Positions 1 through 8,422 are shown, counted from the first letter of the stretch. The stretch is DNA of 64,000 bases from Acidobacteriota bacterium (GCA_021828285.1 JAKASG010000004.1:1-64000), one strand, 5' to 3'. Notes: generated by a model from the sequence alone, not told the origin. Numbers and translations are program-made.

Positions 1-119
1 GGAAGGCCATCGATCAGTTCGTGGCTGCCTATAATCTGACGGCAGCCCCCTTTGAATGGAGAAAGACTGTGGTTCATCCTACAGCTCCCAAACGTTATTA
101 CGCGAACTTGCGCAACTAA
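1..119 (+). mobile_element. IS630-type transposase, C-terminal end (cut by left edge)
   Basis: The first bases read in frame 3 as the last 38 residues of a protein, from KAIDQFVAAYN to YYANLRN, ending in TAA at 117-119. The pattern of a short helix, AAYN, a few residues and then PFEWRKT is the usual tail of IS630/Tc1-like DDE transposases, where the order is F-AAYN-..-PF-W-KT. The catalytic residues lie outside the window. The stop overlaps the stop of the convergent VWFA gene (the shared bases read CTAA), so the two genes meet tail to tail with no spacer. The family call rests on a short tail only. Confidence 0.6.
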
Positions 120-2179
120 GCACTAGACTTGATTGCAAAGGATAGGCGAAGGTCGGGCTCGCCGGTGGTGGGGCTGACCGGGACATTCGCAACGCCGAAG
201 TACACGAAGAGCAGGTCATTGTGCGAGAAACGGGGCTCGGGCAACAAACCGAGTTCGTATCCCGACGACCGGAGCGCGTTGGAGGAACCGGCGGCCTTTC
301 TGGAGAGCGGCTTAATGTCATTTGTCAGCACCAGACTCGTTATTTGCATGTCGCCACTCGCGGTCGCGGAAGGCAAGTCCAATCGCCTTGCCCCCAACGC
401 CACCCGCCCGTCAGAAAGCTGCAAGATGGTTTGTGCGATTACCGGCTCGGGCCGTGGTATCGCGACTTGCGCAGTAAGGTCAAAGTCGTCTTTCCGGAAT
501 TCCCGATACTTGTTTTCGTCAAGCCGGAACTCGAAGAGGCGCTGATAGATTCCCAGAAGACTTCCGCGAAGGTCGCGCACCGTCACCACCATGGTGAGGC
601 TGCCGCGATAGAGATTGGCCGACTTGTCAAGGTTGACGTCCTTCCCAGAAACCAACACGCTCACGGGGACGGCCCACTTTCCGTTCCCCGCAATGAGCTC
701 GGCGGCGTTCGTCGGCAGGCGGAACGCTGCCTGGAGAGTTCCCGCGTCTGCCGCGGCGACGAGCTGCGCAGTTGCTGGCGTCACCATCATCGCCTCACCC
801 GGCGGAACGGCCCAGTAGCCCTTGCGGTAGCGCAGCGCGTAACCGCGCTTCTTCAGTTCGACCCGAATCCGGCGAAATGTGCCGTCGTAGTTGGCGCTCG
901 ACGGCTGATAGACCAGCGTGTAATACTCGCGCAAGTCACTGTCCACGCGCTCGAGAGCCGCGAGCAAATCGTTCTGGTGTCGGATCATAAGCCCGCCGGT
1001 GCCGCGGGCAATCGCTTCGAGGTCGGCATCCGGATCGCTGAGCATTAGGTGTTCCATCCAATCAAACTTGTCAGTCCCGAAATTCTCTTCCGGTCCGGCC
1101 TGCGCCATTTCATTCATTTCAGCGGCCGAAGTGTTGGGGACCGCCGTCTCCACGCGGCTTTCGGCGGAAAATGCCTCGCTGCCCTCGGTCAGGCCCGAGG
1201 CGTCAATCACGTAGAAAGCGACGTTCGCGCGGCTCGCGGCGTCAATCACTGCGGCCACCGGCGCGGCGTCTTGGCGCGAGTTGATAAAACCGCTTGAGAA
1301 AAGCACCACGTTCTTCCGTCCGGGCAGGACTGCGAGCGATTGAGCCACCGCACGCAGAGCTACAAAGACCGACCGCGCCTGCATCGCGCTCTCGCCCCAC
1401 AGCATGCTTCGCAGCGCCAGCCGCTGAAGGTGATATCCCATCGCCGCAGGGCTACCCGAAGATGCGCCCTCCTTTAGCTCGGCCATCTCCTTCTCGATCG
1501 CTTCGCGCTCGTTTTTGGTCATGATGCCGGAAGGCGCGCGGCGAGCGAGAGCCTGAATCGCCTGCTCGGCGGCGCGGCGGTCGCGGCTCAAGGCGAGCAG
1601 AGGATCGAGCTGGTTCTGAGCTATGGCGTAAATCGAGATGTAATCCTCCGGCGCAACGTCTCGGCGCAGGTACTTCGCTGCCGCGTTACAGGCTTCCGTG
1701 CGATCCGCTGGCTGCATGTCGCCAAGATCCATCACCAGCGTGATGAAGTGAAAGTTCTCGAAGCGCCGATTTGCGCCAGTTTCCCTGAAGTTCTGGGCAG
1801 TGGCAGAAGAGGCGGCTTGGGCGGGCGGCACTCTACTTGCCTTTTGTTCGCCTTTAGGCTTGGACCGACCGGGTCCCGGCGCAACCGCGAGCGGAGGAAC
1901 GAAGGTTACAATTTTCTGCGGAACGTTGTTCTCATAGACGGCAAAGTCGCTTGCCGTCAAACCGGAGACAGGCCGGCCCTTTTTATCCGTGACGATGACG
2001 TCCACAACCACCGAAGGGGCGTTCACGCGGATCACGCCAGCCTGCGGCGCTGGCCTTGGGAGGGGCCCGGACAGCTGCGCTGCGAGCGAGGCCGCCAGCC
2101 CAGCGCAGGCAAGCAGCGCGCCCAGTACGGTTGCGCTTTTGCTCGTCCTTACCACGCGGGGCATGATACCCAACATCAT
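116..2179 (-). CDS. VWFA-related acidobacterial secreted protein
   Basis: This is a 687-residue exported protein of the VWFA-related family typical of Acidobacteria (TIGR03436 type). A signal peptide (about residues 1-35, hydrophobic core around VLGALLACAGLAASLAAQ) is followed by a beta-rich domain with VVVDVIVTDKKGRPVSGL and then DFAVYENN, the hallmark start of this family. A von Willebrand A fold follows, with FHFITLVMDLGDM at the place of the metal-binding motif, and a C-terminal beta region. The MIDAS motif is not a clean DxSxS, so metal binding is doubtful. The start at 2179 is chosen because AAAGGGGGCTCT lies just upstream and the signal peptide follows at once. The frame stays open for 80 more codons upstream. 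The substrate is unknown; a role in cell-surface adhesion is the usual guess. Confidence 0.85.
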   Translation of the reverse strand: MMLGIMPRVVRTSKSATVLGALLACAGLAASLAAQLSGPLPRPAPQAGVIRVNAPSVVVDVIVTDKKGRPVSGLTASDFAVYENNVPQKIVTFVPPLAVAPGPGRSKPKGEQKASRVPPAQAASSATAQNFRETGANRRFENFHFITLVMDLGDMQPADRTEACNAAAKYLRRDVAPEDYISIYAIAQNQLDPLLALSRDRRAAEQAIQALARRAPSGIMTKNEREAIEKEMAELKEGASSGSPAAMGYHLQRLALRSMLWGESAMQARSVFVALRAVAQSLAVLPGRKNVVLFSSGFINSRQDAAPVAAVIDAASRANVAFYVIDASGLTEGSEAFSAESRVETAVPNTSAAEMNEMAQAGPEENFGTDKFDWMEHLMLSDPDADLEAIARGTGGLMIRHQNDLLAALERVDSDLREYYTLVYQPSSANYDGTFRRIRVELKKRGYALRYRKGYWAVPPGEAMMVTPATAQLVAAADAGTLQAAFRLPTNAAELIAGNGKWAVPVSVLVSGKDVNLDKSANLYRGSLTMVVTVRDLRGSLLGIYQRLFEFRLDENKYREFRKDDFDLTAQVAIPRPEPVIAQTILQLSDGRVALGARRLDLPSATASGDMQITSLVLTNDIKPLSRKAAGSSNALRSSGYELGLLPEPRFSHNDLLFVYFGVANVPVSPTTGEPDLRLSFAIKSSA

Positions 2180-2394
2180 AGAGCCCCCTTTATATGGTGC
2201 AAGGCTACCATGCCTGGCGCGATGCCTCAAAAAGAATTCCCACCGGAGCTTCCACGGGCTTTCTCCCCAGGCGCGTCCGAGGTCCCACGCTCCGATTTCC
2301 CATCCACCGTCGGGCACGCGATGGATCGGCGAGAGGTGCGTCATCTCGAGGAAACCACGCCCTGGAGCGACAGCCAGACCAAACGAAACGCGCG

Positions 2395-2684
2395 GATCGC
2401 GCGGTCGTTCAGGCGGCAAGCTCCGCGGCTACGGAGGAAATGCCCGGCGAAATCAAAGTGATTGGGGCAACGGCCGAGGAGGCCCGCGAGCGGGTGGACA
2501 AGTTTCTCGATCAATCTTTTCTTGCGGGACGCTTTCGGCTGCGAACATCCACGGGCACGGCAAAGGCATTTTGCGCAAGACACTGCACGAAATGTTCCAG
2601 TCGCATCCGCAGGTCGAAAAATTCTATGCGGCGCCGCCCGAAGAAGGTGGCTCCGGCGCGACCATTGTCGAGCTTCGCCTTTGA
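2395..2684 (+). pseudogene. mutS2: mutS2 remnant: Smr domain only, frameshifted
   Basis: The sequence carries only the C-terminal Smr nuclease domain of a MutS2-type protein. One frame reads EIKVIGATAEEARERVDKFLDQ. A second frame takes over near 2527 with IHGHGKGILRKTLHEMFQSHP and ends GGSGATIVELRL at 2684. The HGHGKG motif and the ending TIVEL are diagnostic of the Smr domain of MutS2. The roughly 600-700 residues of clamp and ATPase that should come first are absent from the preceding bases. The domain is therefore both truncated and frameshifted and is best treated as a decaying host gene. An ATG at 2440 with GGAGGAA in front could in principle start a short product. Confidence 0.7.
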
Positions 2685-2748
2685 CGCCGAATCTCCGCGG
2701 GCCGTTTGCCATGGCCCGCTTTCTGTCAGAAACGATGGGCGTGTGGTT

Positions 2749-2754
2749 TATAAT
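2749..2754 (+). promoter_or_regulatory. candidate -10 box (TATAAT) before the selenoprotein gene
   Basis: A perfect TATAAT lies 34 bases upstream of the start of the thioredoxin-like selenoprotein gene in an otherwise GC-rich stretch. The sequence at the expected -35 place (around 2723-2731) is only a weak match to TTGACA. The call rests on the -10 box and its position. Confidence 0.4.
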
Positions 2755-2787
2755 CAAGAAAGGGGCGGCAACCGGTTAGGAGTAATG

Positions 2788-3450
2788 ATGGGTTTGATTC
2801 GAGAACAAGACGCGGCCGAAATCCGCAAGCTGCTCGGGAAACTGCCGCAGCCGGTGCGGATCATCCACTTCACGCAGGAGCTGAATCTCCAATACGGGGT
2901 TGAGACGCAGCAGTTGCTCGAAGAGCTTGCTGCGCTCTCCGACAAGCTGAGCGTCGAGGTTCACAACCTGGTGCTTGAAAAAGAAAAGGCGGCGGAATAC
3001 GGCGTGGATAAGGTGCCGGCCACGATCGTGCGCAATGGCAAGGACTACGGCATCCGGTTCTTCGGGATTCCCGCAGGTTATGAATTCTCGACGCTGCTCG
3101 ACGCGATTCGCGCCGTCGCCGAAGGCGATTCAGGACTGAAGCCCGAGACCCGCGAAAAATTGAAGCAGGTGACTGAGCCGCTTCACCTCCAGGTTTTCGT
3201 CACTCCGACCTGACCGCATTGTCCCCAGGCGGTTCGTCTGGCGCAGCGCTTCGCCATGGAAAACGACCTCATTCAGGCCGATTGCGTGGAAGCGACCGAA
3301 TTTCCCGAGTTATCCGAGCGCTATCAGGTTTACGCCGTGCCGCGCACGGTCATCAACGATTCGTCTTATATTGAAGGCTCGCTCCCCGAGGAAACGTTTC
3401 TCGACCACATTCTCGAAACGCTGACCCCGCCGGCGGATGACGCGAAGTGA
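2788..3450 (+). CDS. two-domain thioredoxin/glutaredoxin-like selenoprotein (TGA read as Sec, UPHC motif)
   Basis: The frame encodes 220 residues if the TGA at 3211-3213 is read as selenocysteine (residue 142). The N-terminal thioredoxin-fold domain (about 15-105; RIIHFTQEL, KVPATIV, GIPAGYEF) has lost its Cys pair. The C-terminal domain (about 133-220) starts LQVFVTPT, then TGA, then PHCPQAVRLA, and keeps the cis-Pro loop AVPRTVIN. In the related two-domain oxidoreductases (Glrx_arch/PDO type, TIGR02187-like) VFVTPT is followed by CPYC or CPHC, so the TGA falls exactly on the attacking Cys. The reading frame continues intact to 3450 with conserved fold features, and a SECIS-like hairpin follows the TGA. 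AGGAG at 2778-2782 supports ATG 2788 (or 2785). A thiol-disulfide or peroxide-linked redox role is likely; the substrate is unknown. The alternative is a single nonsense mutation. No Sec machinery lies in this window. Confidence 0.8.
3211..3247 (+). promoter_or_regulatory. SECIS-like recoding hairpin after in-frame TGA
   Basis: Directly after the TGA, bases 3225-3241 form a six-pair stem, CCAGGC with GTCTGG (one G-U pair), closing a five-base loop GGTTC at 3231-3235. The loop begins 17 bases after the TGA and opens with GGU, as in the SelB-binding loop of the E. coli formate dehydrogenase SECIS. Below a C-C mismatch further pairs (C3223-G3243, G3221-C3244, T3220-A3245) leave T3222 unpaired on the 5' side, reminiscent of the bulged U known in that element. 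The structure was drawn by eye; its energy was not computed. Confidence 0.65.
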
Positions 3451-3492
3451 CAGAGCAAGCAGCCTTCCGATCGCTGGACGCCGCCTCAATCC

Positions 3493-4008
3493 TTAATACT
3501 TCAACACGGCGTGGAGCGGATAAGCGGAAAGTTTGTCGCGGCCTTTCAAAAACTCGAGCTCGATGAGGAAGCCGATGCCGGCAACGCGCCCGCCGAGCGA
3601 TTCGACGAGCTTGGCGACGGCGACAGCCGTGCCGCCGGTGGCGAGCAAATCGTCAATGATGAGCACTTCGTTGCCCTTGTTGATGGCATCGCGGTGAATC
3701 TCGAGCGCGTCCCTGCCGTATTCGAGCGCATACTCCGCGCGAGCTTTTTCCGCCGGAAGCTTGTTCGGCTTGCGCACCGGCACGAAGCCCGCGTTCAGGC
3801 GGTAGGCGACCATGGGGGCGAAAATGAATCCGCGCGCTTCGATGCCCACCACGCGGTCAATTCGCGAGCCGACATAGTGGTTCGCGAGCGCATCCACGGC
3901 GCGATGCAGGCCCACCGGATCCTTCAGCAGCGTCGTGATGTCGTAAAAGAGAATTCCCGGCTTTGGAAAGTCCGGAACCTCCCGAATCAGGCTCTTGATA
4001 TCTTGCAC
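3493..4008 (-). CDS. apt: adenine phosphoribosyltransferase
   Basis: This 171-residue enzyme joins adenine to PRPP to give AMP in purine salvage in the cytosol. The PRPP-binding signature [15 protein letters not shown] lies near residues 116-130, the N-terminal [17 protein letters not shown] is typical of Apt, and [17 protein letters not shown] forms the flanking core. The length matches the family. The start is a GTG at 4008 with a strong AAGGAGGAG five bases upstream. It stands downstream of the acylphosphatase gene on the same strand, about 57 bases away. Confidence 0.95.
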   Translation of the reverse strand: MQDIKSLIREVPDFPKPGILFYDITTLLKDPVGLHRAVDALANHYVGSRIDRVVGIEARGFIFAPMVAYRLNAGFVPVRKPNKLPAEKARAEYALEYGRDALEIHRDAINKGNEVLIIDDLLATGGTAVAVAKLVESLGGRVAGIGFLIELEFLKGRDKLSAYPLHAVLKY

Positions 4009-4065
4009 GGTACTCCTCCTTGATTGCCCGGCCCAAGACGAGATGGCCGAAGATTTACCCAGATT

Positions 4066-4356
4066 TTACACATTGTCTCGAATGACAAAACGCGTCGCTT
4101 GCGCGTTCGCATCTTCTTCGGATTCTTCGACGTGCGAGACGCGGGCGCTGGGAGGGCCCTTTTCGAGCTGCCGCTTGAACGCCTCGAGCGATTCCGCATC
4201 GCCGATCGCGTAGACCTCAACGGTGCCGTCCCAGCGGTTCCTTACGCTGCCCGCGAGCCCCAATCCGTTCGCCACTCGCTCGGCGAAATACCGGAATCCG
4301 ACCCCCTGGACCCGGCCGTGAATGACGTAGCGTTTCGCAACTTTCGCCTTCGCCAT
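4066..4356 (-). CDS. acyP: acylphosphatase
   Basis: A 96-residue protein of the acylphosphatase fold, which hydrolyses acyl phosphates such as acetyl phosphate and 1,3-bisphosphoglycerate. The signature GRVQGVGFRYF supplies the catalytic Arg and the phosphate loop, and GSVRNRWDGTVEV supplies the catalytic Asn. The size and both motifs fit the family well. The C-terminal half is slightly extended and acidic (ESEEDANA). It may be cotranscribed with apt downstream. The gap to the glycerophosphodiesterase upstream is about 60 bases. Confidence 0.93.
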   Translation of the reverse strand: MAKAKVAKRYVIHGRVQGVGFRYFAERVANGLGLAGSVRNRWDGTVEVYAIGDAESLEAFKRQLEKGPPSARVSHVEESEEDANAQATRFVIRDNV

Positions 4357-4415
4357 CAGAGACCGGAATTATATCCGAACAGGCGGTGCGGCGTCAGGCG
4401 GGATAGGAAGTCCGC

Positions 4416-5312
4416 CTAATTTCGAGCCCGCCCGCCGTGACCATGGGACAACTGCTTCTGTACGCTATCGCGAACCAATTTCATCTTGGCCGGATATCGG
4501 GTAACGGCGCCATCGATGCCATCGAGAATTTTGCGCCGAATCCTGCGCGGCTGGTCGAGGTCCCATGCGAGAACCTGTAGGTTGGCCTTGTGGGCGCGGC
4601 GGATCAACCGCCGAGTCGCGAGCGCCCAATGCGGCAGAATGCAGTCGCTGCCAATCAGGCGCGCACGCCGAATGACGAGCAGCGGGCGGGTGAAATCCAT
4701 GCCGAGCCGGATGCGGGAATCGAGCTGGCGCAGGCGCGCGAGAGTCGGGTAATTGAAAGAGATAATCGTGACGAGCGGCGCGGCCCCGGAATGAGTAATT
4801 GCCTCAAGCACAAGGGTTTCGATACCCGGATACGCGCGCGAGCCGAGCTTGATCTCCACGTAAGCTTGCATTCGGCGCATGCGGACCCAACCTAACGCCT
4901 CCGCAAGCGTCGGAATTTTTTGTCCGGCATAATGGCTGCGCGCGCGACTGGGATAGCGCCGGTCGAACCACGCGCCGGCATCAAGGCGCTTGAGAGCAGC
5001 AAGCGACGCATCCCGAACCCGGCCTGCGCCGGAAGTCGTGCGCTCGAGCCGCGCGTCGTGGATGACGACGGGAACGCCGTCCGCACTCAAATGCACGTCG
5101 AGCTCGACACCGTCGGCGCCTTGCTGCTCGGCCAACTCGAAGGCAGCCATCGTGTTTTCCGGCGCATCGCCCGAAGCCCCTCGGTGGCCGATAATGAGCG
5201 CCGGCCAGATAATCGGCAACCCCAAGGATTGTTCCCCAGGAGACGAGGGTGAGGACGAAGCTGTGGCTTCTTCAGGATTTTCGACGCGAGAGGGTCCGGA
5301 CGCTTCGTGCAT
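4416..5312 (-). CDS. ugpQ: glycerophosphodiester phosphodiesterase
   Basis: A 298-residue GDPD-family protein that hydrolyses glycerophosphodiesters to glycerol-3-phosphate and an alcohol. The motifs run in order: IIGHRGASGDAPENTMAAF (catalytic His-Arg and Glu), GADGVELDVHLSADGVPVVIHD (metal ligands ExD and the second His), AYVEIK (metal Glu) and a TIM-barrel end. The first 35 residues are Ser/Pro/Glu-rich and not part of the fold, and there is no clear signal peptide. The gene starts ten bases after the glpD stop, so the two are one transcription unit and its product feeds GlpD directly. Confidence 0.9.
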   Translation of the reverse strand: MHEASGPSRVENPEEATASSSPSSPGEQSLGLPIIWPALIIGHRGASGDAPENTMAAFELAEQQGADGVELDVHLSADGVPVVIHDARLERTTSGAGRVRDASLAALKRLDAGAWFDRRYPSRARSHYAGQKIPTLAEALGWVRMRRMQAYVEIKLGSRAYPGIETLVLEAITHSGAAPLVTIISFNYPTLARLRQLDSRIRLGMDFTRPLLVIRRARLIGSDCILPHWALATRRLIRRAHKANLQVLAWDLDQPRRIRRKILDGIDGAVTRYPAKMKLVRDSVQKQLSHGHGGRARN

Positions 5313-5322
5313 TGGATTTGCC

Positions 5323-6951
5323 TTAGGCGGAATTCATAACCCTGGAATGTTCGAACCGTTCGAGCGCAGCCTGGCGGCGCACGGCGTTCCAGCCGAGGCG
5401 GCCTGCGAAAAGATCGGCAACCGAGGGCGCAGCTTCACGCAGCCGGATTGGCCCGAGCCAGTTCAATCCGGAACGTCTCTGAAGGAAATCTTCAACCGTC
5501 AATGCCATCTCGCTGCGAATGGCAAAATCAACTTCCGCGGCAAGCAGCGCCGGCGAGCCGGGCAGCGGCTCGGCAAGGCTCGGATCGTTCCGCACGGGTT
5601 CGAGAACTTGCTGCCACCGGCTTCCGTAAGTGCGAACGATCCGGTCGGCGATCTCGAACTCGATATGGTATTCGCGCACAGCCTCCCAAGCGGCAAAATT
5701 CTGATAGACGTCGAAAGTCCCCGTATGCCCGCCGGCGAGCGGCGTGCTGCGGCTTGGATGCCCGCTGTGCGGCCGCCCCAGCCTCTGCTCGACAACGTCC
5801 ACGAGCTTTTCCGCGAGCGCTCGCGCCGTCGTGAGCTTGCCGCCGCAGATGGAGATGAAGTTTCGCGCCCATGGGTCTTCATGGAAGCGGTATTCGCGCG
5901 TGTTTTCCGAAGGGCTCGCGCCCGGCTCGACCGCCAGGGGGCGCAACCCTGCAAATTCGCCTTGAACGTCTCCTCGGCCGAGCGGGGGGCGAAAGATGCG
6001 ATTCGCCGCGGCCAATAAGTAGTCCATATCTTCACGCGAGGCCCGAACGCTCTCGGGATCGCCCTCAAAGTCCGTATCCGTCGTGCCGAGAAGCGCTGCG
6101 CCATGCCACGGCATCATGACAAAGATGCGGTCTTCCGAAGGAATCGCGGCGAACAGAGCGAAGGGACCGCAAACCGGCGGCAAAATGATGTGAGTTCCCT
6201 TCGTCAGGCGGATGCTTTTTGAGCCGTCGCAGCCGGGGACGAGAGCGCGGACTCGATCCACCCAGGGTCCGGAGGCGTTGATCCAAAACCGCGCGGCCAG
6301 CTCATGCCGCGCGCCGGTCTCAATATCTTCCGCTTCAGCCGCCGTCACTTCGCGCGAGCCGCTACTGCGGGCGGCGGTCTCGAGCGCGCGCACAGGCGCA
6401 TAATTCAAGACCGCCGCGCCATGGCCGGCGGCGTCAATCACGTTTTCAAGCGTCAGCCGGGCGTCGTCGGTGATCGAATCGTGATAAAGGGCCACGGCGC
6501 GCAAGCCTTCGGGTGCGAGCCGGGAAACCGCGCGAAGCGCATCTTTCACACCGATCATGCGGTGACGGTCCGCCCGGCCAAGATTACCGAGCAAATCGTA
6601 AAGCGTCAGGCCGGCGCGAATCTTGAGCGGCGAATAAGGATCGCCGTGGTAGATAGGCAGGAGAAAAGGAATGGGCTGCGCGAGATGAGGCGCGAGTTTG
6701 AGCAGCAAGCGGCGTTCTCGCCGCGCCTCATGCACGAGCCGCCAATCGAATTGTGCAAGATAGCGCAATCCGCCGTGGATGAGTTTCGACGAGCGGCTCG
6801 ATGTGCCGCTCGCAAAGTCGCCCGCTTCGACGAGCGCCACCGTGAGGCCGCGCAACGCCGCTTCGCGGGCAATCGCCGCGCCGTGGATTCCGCCGCCGAT
6901 AATGGCCAGATCGAAGGTTTTCCCACTCAGTTTTTGAAAGTTGCGTTCCAT
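5323..6951 (-). CDS. glpD: FAD-dependent glycerol-3-phosphate dehydrogenase
   Basis: A 542-residue flavoprotein oxidising glycerol-3-phosphate to dihydroxyacetone phosphate and passing electrons to quinones at the membrane. The dinucleotide fold FDLAIIGGGIHGAAIAREAALRG lies at the N-terminus, followed by SGTSSRSSKLIHGGLRYL, the GlpD signature. KGTHIILPP and the FAD-closing GGKLTTARALAEKLVD lie further on, and a C-terminal helical domain ends the protein. Start 6951 (MERNFQKL) is preferred on family length. An in-frame ATG at 7002 adds 17 residues, and neither has a strong ribosome site. Confidence 0.93.
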   Translation of the reverse strand: MERNFQKLSGKTFDLAIIGGGIHGAAIAREAALRGLTVALVEAGDFASGTSSRSSKLIHGGLRYLAQFDWRLVHEARRERRLLLKLAPHLAQPIPFLLPIYHGDPYSPLKIRAGLTLYDLLGNLGRADRHRMIGVKDALRAVSRLAPEGLRAVALYHDSITDDARLTLENVIDAAGHGAAVLNYAPVRALETAARSSGSREVTAAEAEDIETGARHELAARFWINASGPWVDRVRALVPGCDGSKSIRLTKGTHIILPPVCGPFALFAAIPSEDRIFVMMPWHGAALLGTTDTDFEGDPESVRASREDMDYLLAAANRIFRPPLGRGDVQGEFAGLRPLAVEPGASPSENTREYRFHEDPWARNFISICGGKLTTARALAEKLVDVVEQRLGRPHSGHPSRSTPLAGGHTGTFDVYQNFAAWEAVREYHIEFEIADRIVRTYGSRWQQVLEPVRNDPSLAEPLPGSPALLAAEVDFAIRSEMALTVEDFLQRRSGLNWLGPIRLREAAPSVADLFAGRLGWNAVRRQAALERFEHSRVMNSA

Positions 6952-7048
6952 GAGCGCGCGGGCAGGACACCGCAACAGCTTGCGGCGCCCTCTTAGCCTC
7001 ATAGGTTAGCACAGCCAAAGCTCGGCGTGATGGAACCCATGATGAAAT

Positions 7049-7609
7049 CTACGCCTGAGGCGCGCTCACCTGGAGCAACGCGACCGCGTCGGCGCGGATC
7101 GCTTCGCCGAGACCGACGGCATCAAGGCCCTCGCCGGTTTTGGCCTTCACGCTCACTTGGTCTCTGTGGAGCCCGAGTGCCGCGGCGATTTGCTTCCTGA
7201 TGCGCGGAACAAAGCGGGCGAGCTTTGGTTGTTCGAGGCCGATGGTGCTGTCCACGTTGACAATCTGGAATCCTGCGCCGCGAACCATCTCGCCAACACG
7301 CCGCAGGAAAAGAATGCTTGAGGCGTTGCGCCATCGCGGCGAACTGTTGGGGAAGTGGGAGCCAATATCGCCGAGCGCGGCGGCGCCCAGCAATGCGTCG
7401 CAAATGGCATGCGCGAGTGCGTCGCCGTCCGAATGCCCGGCAGGACCTTTGGGAAATGGAATGTGGACGCCCGCGAGAATCAGCTTACGCCCCGCGACCA
7501 TGCGATGGACATCATTTCCTGCGCCTGCGCGCCAGCCTCCGCCCGCGGGCGAGCCGGATGAAAGGGAGGCCCTGTTTTTCCGCCGCGCGCTTGTGAGTTT
7601 CGGCTTCAT
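7049..7609 (-). CDS. ispF: 2-C-methyl-D-erythritol 2,4-cyclodiphosphate synthase
   Basis: A 186-residue enzyme of the MEP isoprenoid pathway that cyclises CDP-ME-2-phosphate with loss of CMP. Visible family motifs are NDVHRM (metal-binding Asp and His), HSDGDALAHAICDALLGAAALGDIG (metal His and substrate loop), HFPNSSPRW and VKAKTGEGLDAVGLGEAI. The first 25 residues are an extra tail relative to the usual 155-160. ATG at 7609 overlaps the ispD stop TGA, so ispD and ispF are translationally coupled. Confidence 0.95.
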   Translation of the reverse strand: MKPKLTSARRKNRASLSSGSPAGGGWRAGAGNDVHRMVAGRKLILAGVHIPFPKGPAGHSDGDALAHAICDALLGAAALGDIGSHFPNSSPRWRNASSILFLRRVGEMVRGAGFQIVNVDSTIGLEQPKLARFVPRIRKQIAAALGLHRDQVSVKAKTGEGLDAVGLGEAIRADAVALLQVSAPQA

Positions 7610-8304
7610 GAGGATTTTTGCCCGCGTTCCTGGGCGATATAGAGCCGGGCAAGGGGCAAATCCGACGGCTTGGTGATTTTGATATTGCGGTCAGAACCCA
7701 TCAGCACGGTGACGATGTGTCCGAGGCGCTCGACCAGGCTCGATTCGTCCGTGCCTCTGAAGCCTTCGGCGGCGGCGCGCGCAAAGGCTTCCTTGAGAAT
7801 CGAAGCGTGAAAAGCCTGCGGCGTCTGCGCCAGGACGATCCGTTCTCGCGGAATGGTTCCCAGCACCGTTTGCCGCTCGATTTGCTTCACCGTATCCACG
7901 CTTGGAATGCCGAGAATCACGGCGCCCGATTTTCTCGCTTCCATGACAATGCGCTCGATCATTTCGACTTCGATGAACGGCCGGACAGCGTCGTGCACAA
8001 CAATGAGGTCCGCATCGGCCGGCGTTTCCGCAAGCGCTCGCGCGACCGTGTCTTGCCGGGTCGCTCCGCCTTCGACCAGCCGGACGGGTTTCGCCGTCGG
8101 TTCGCGGGCAAGCTCTCTCCCAACGGCGCTCATATCTTCGGAGCGGAGCGCGAGATAGACCTCATCCACGGATTCCGCGGCTGCGAACTTCCGCACCGTA
8201 TGGATAACGATGGGAACGCCTTCGAGCGAAAGGAATTGCTTGGGAGTCGAGCCTCCCATGCGCAATCCCATTCCGGCTGCCGGGATGATCGCCACAACGC
8301 TCAT
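7606..8304 (-). CDS. ispD: 2-C-methyl-D-erythritol 4-phosphate cytidylyltransferase
   Basis: This 232-residue enzyme transfers CMP from CTP to MEP, the step three reactions before IspF acts. The nucleotide-binding start VVAIIPAAGMGLRMGGSTPKQFLSL is at the very N-terminus. VEGGATRQDTVARAL, VVHDAVRPFI and LAQTPQAFH follow in the family order. The start at 8304 (MSVVAII) is chosen because the longer open frame upstream is Arg/Ala-rich and unlike the family. It lies between the PIN-TRAM gene and ispF, the same order as yacL-ispD-ispF in Bacillus. Confidence 0.94.
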   Translation of the reverse strand: MSVVAIIPAAGMGLRMGGSTPKQFLSLEGVPIVIHTVRKFAAAESVDEVYLALRSEDMSAVGRELAREPTAKPVRLVEGGATRQDTVARALAETPADADLIVVHDAVRPFIEVEMIERIVMEARKSGAVILGIPSVDTVKQIERQTVLGTIPRERIVLAQTPQAFHASILKEAFARAAAEGFRGTDESSLVERLGHIVTVLMGSDRNIKITKPSDLPLARLYIAQERGQKSS

Positions 8305-8422
8305 CGCTTTGTGATCTCGAAATTTCCAGCGGACGAAATTTGCCGCGCGAGCCGAGAGACCGCGGCAGGCCAAGGCCGCTCGAGCCGCCCTTCGCCCGCG
8401 CCTCCGGCGCGCTGCAGCCTGC

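Noticed and set aside
4990-6018. Open frame of 342 codons antisense to glpD and the glycerophosphodiesterase gene
   Set aside because: It spans the junction of two well-supported genes and its translation shows no family features.
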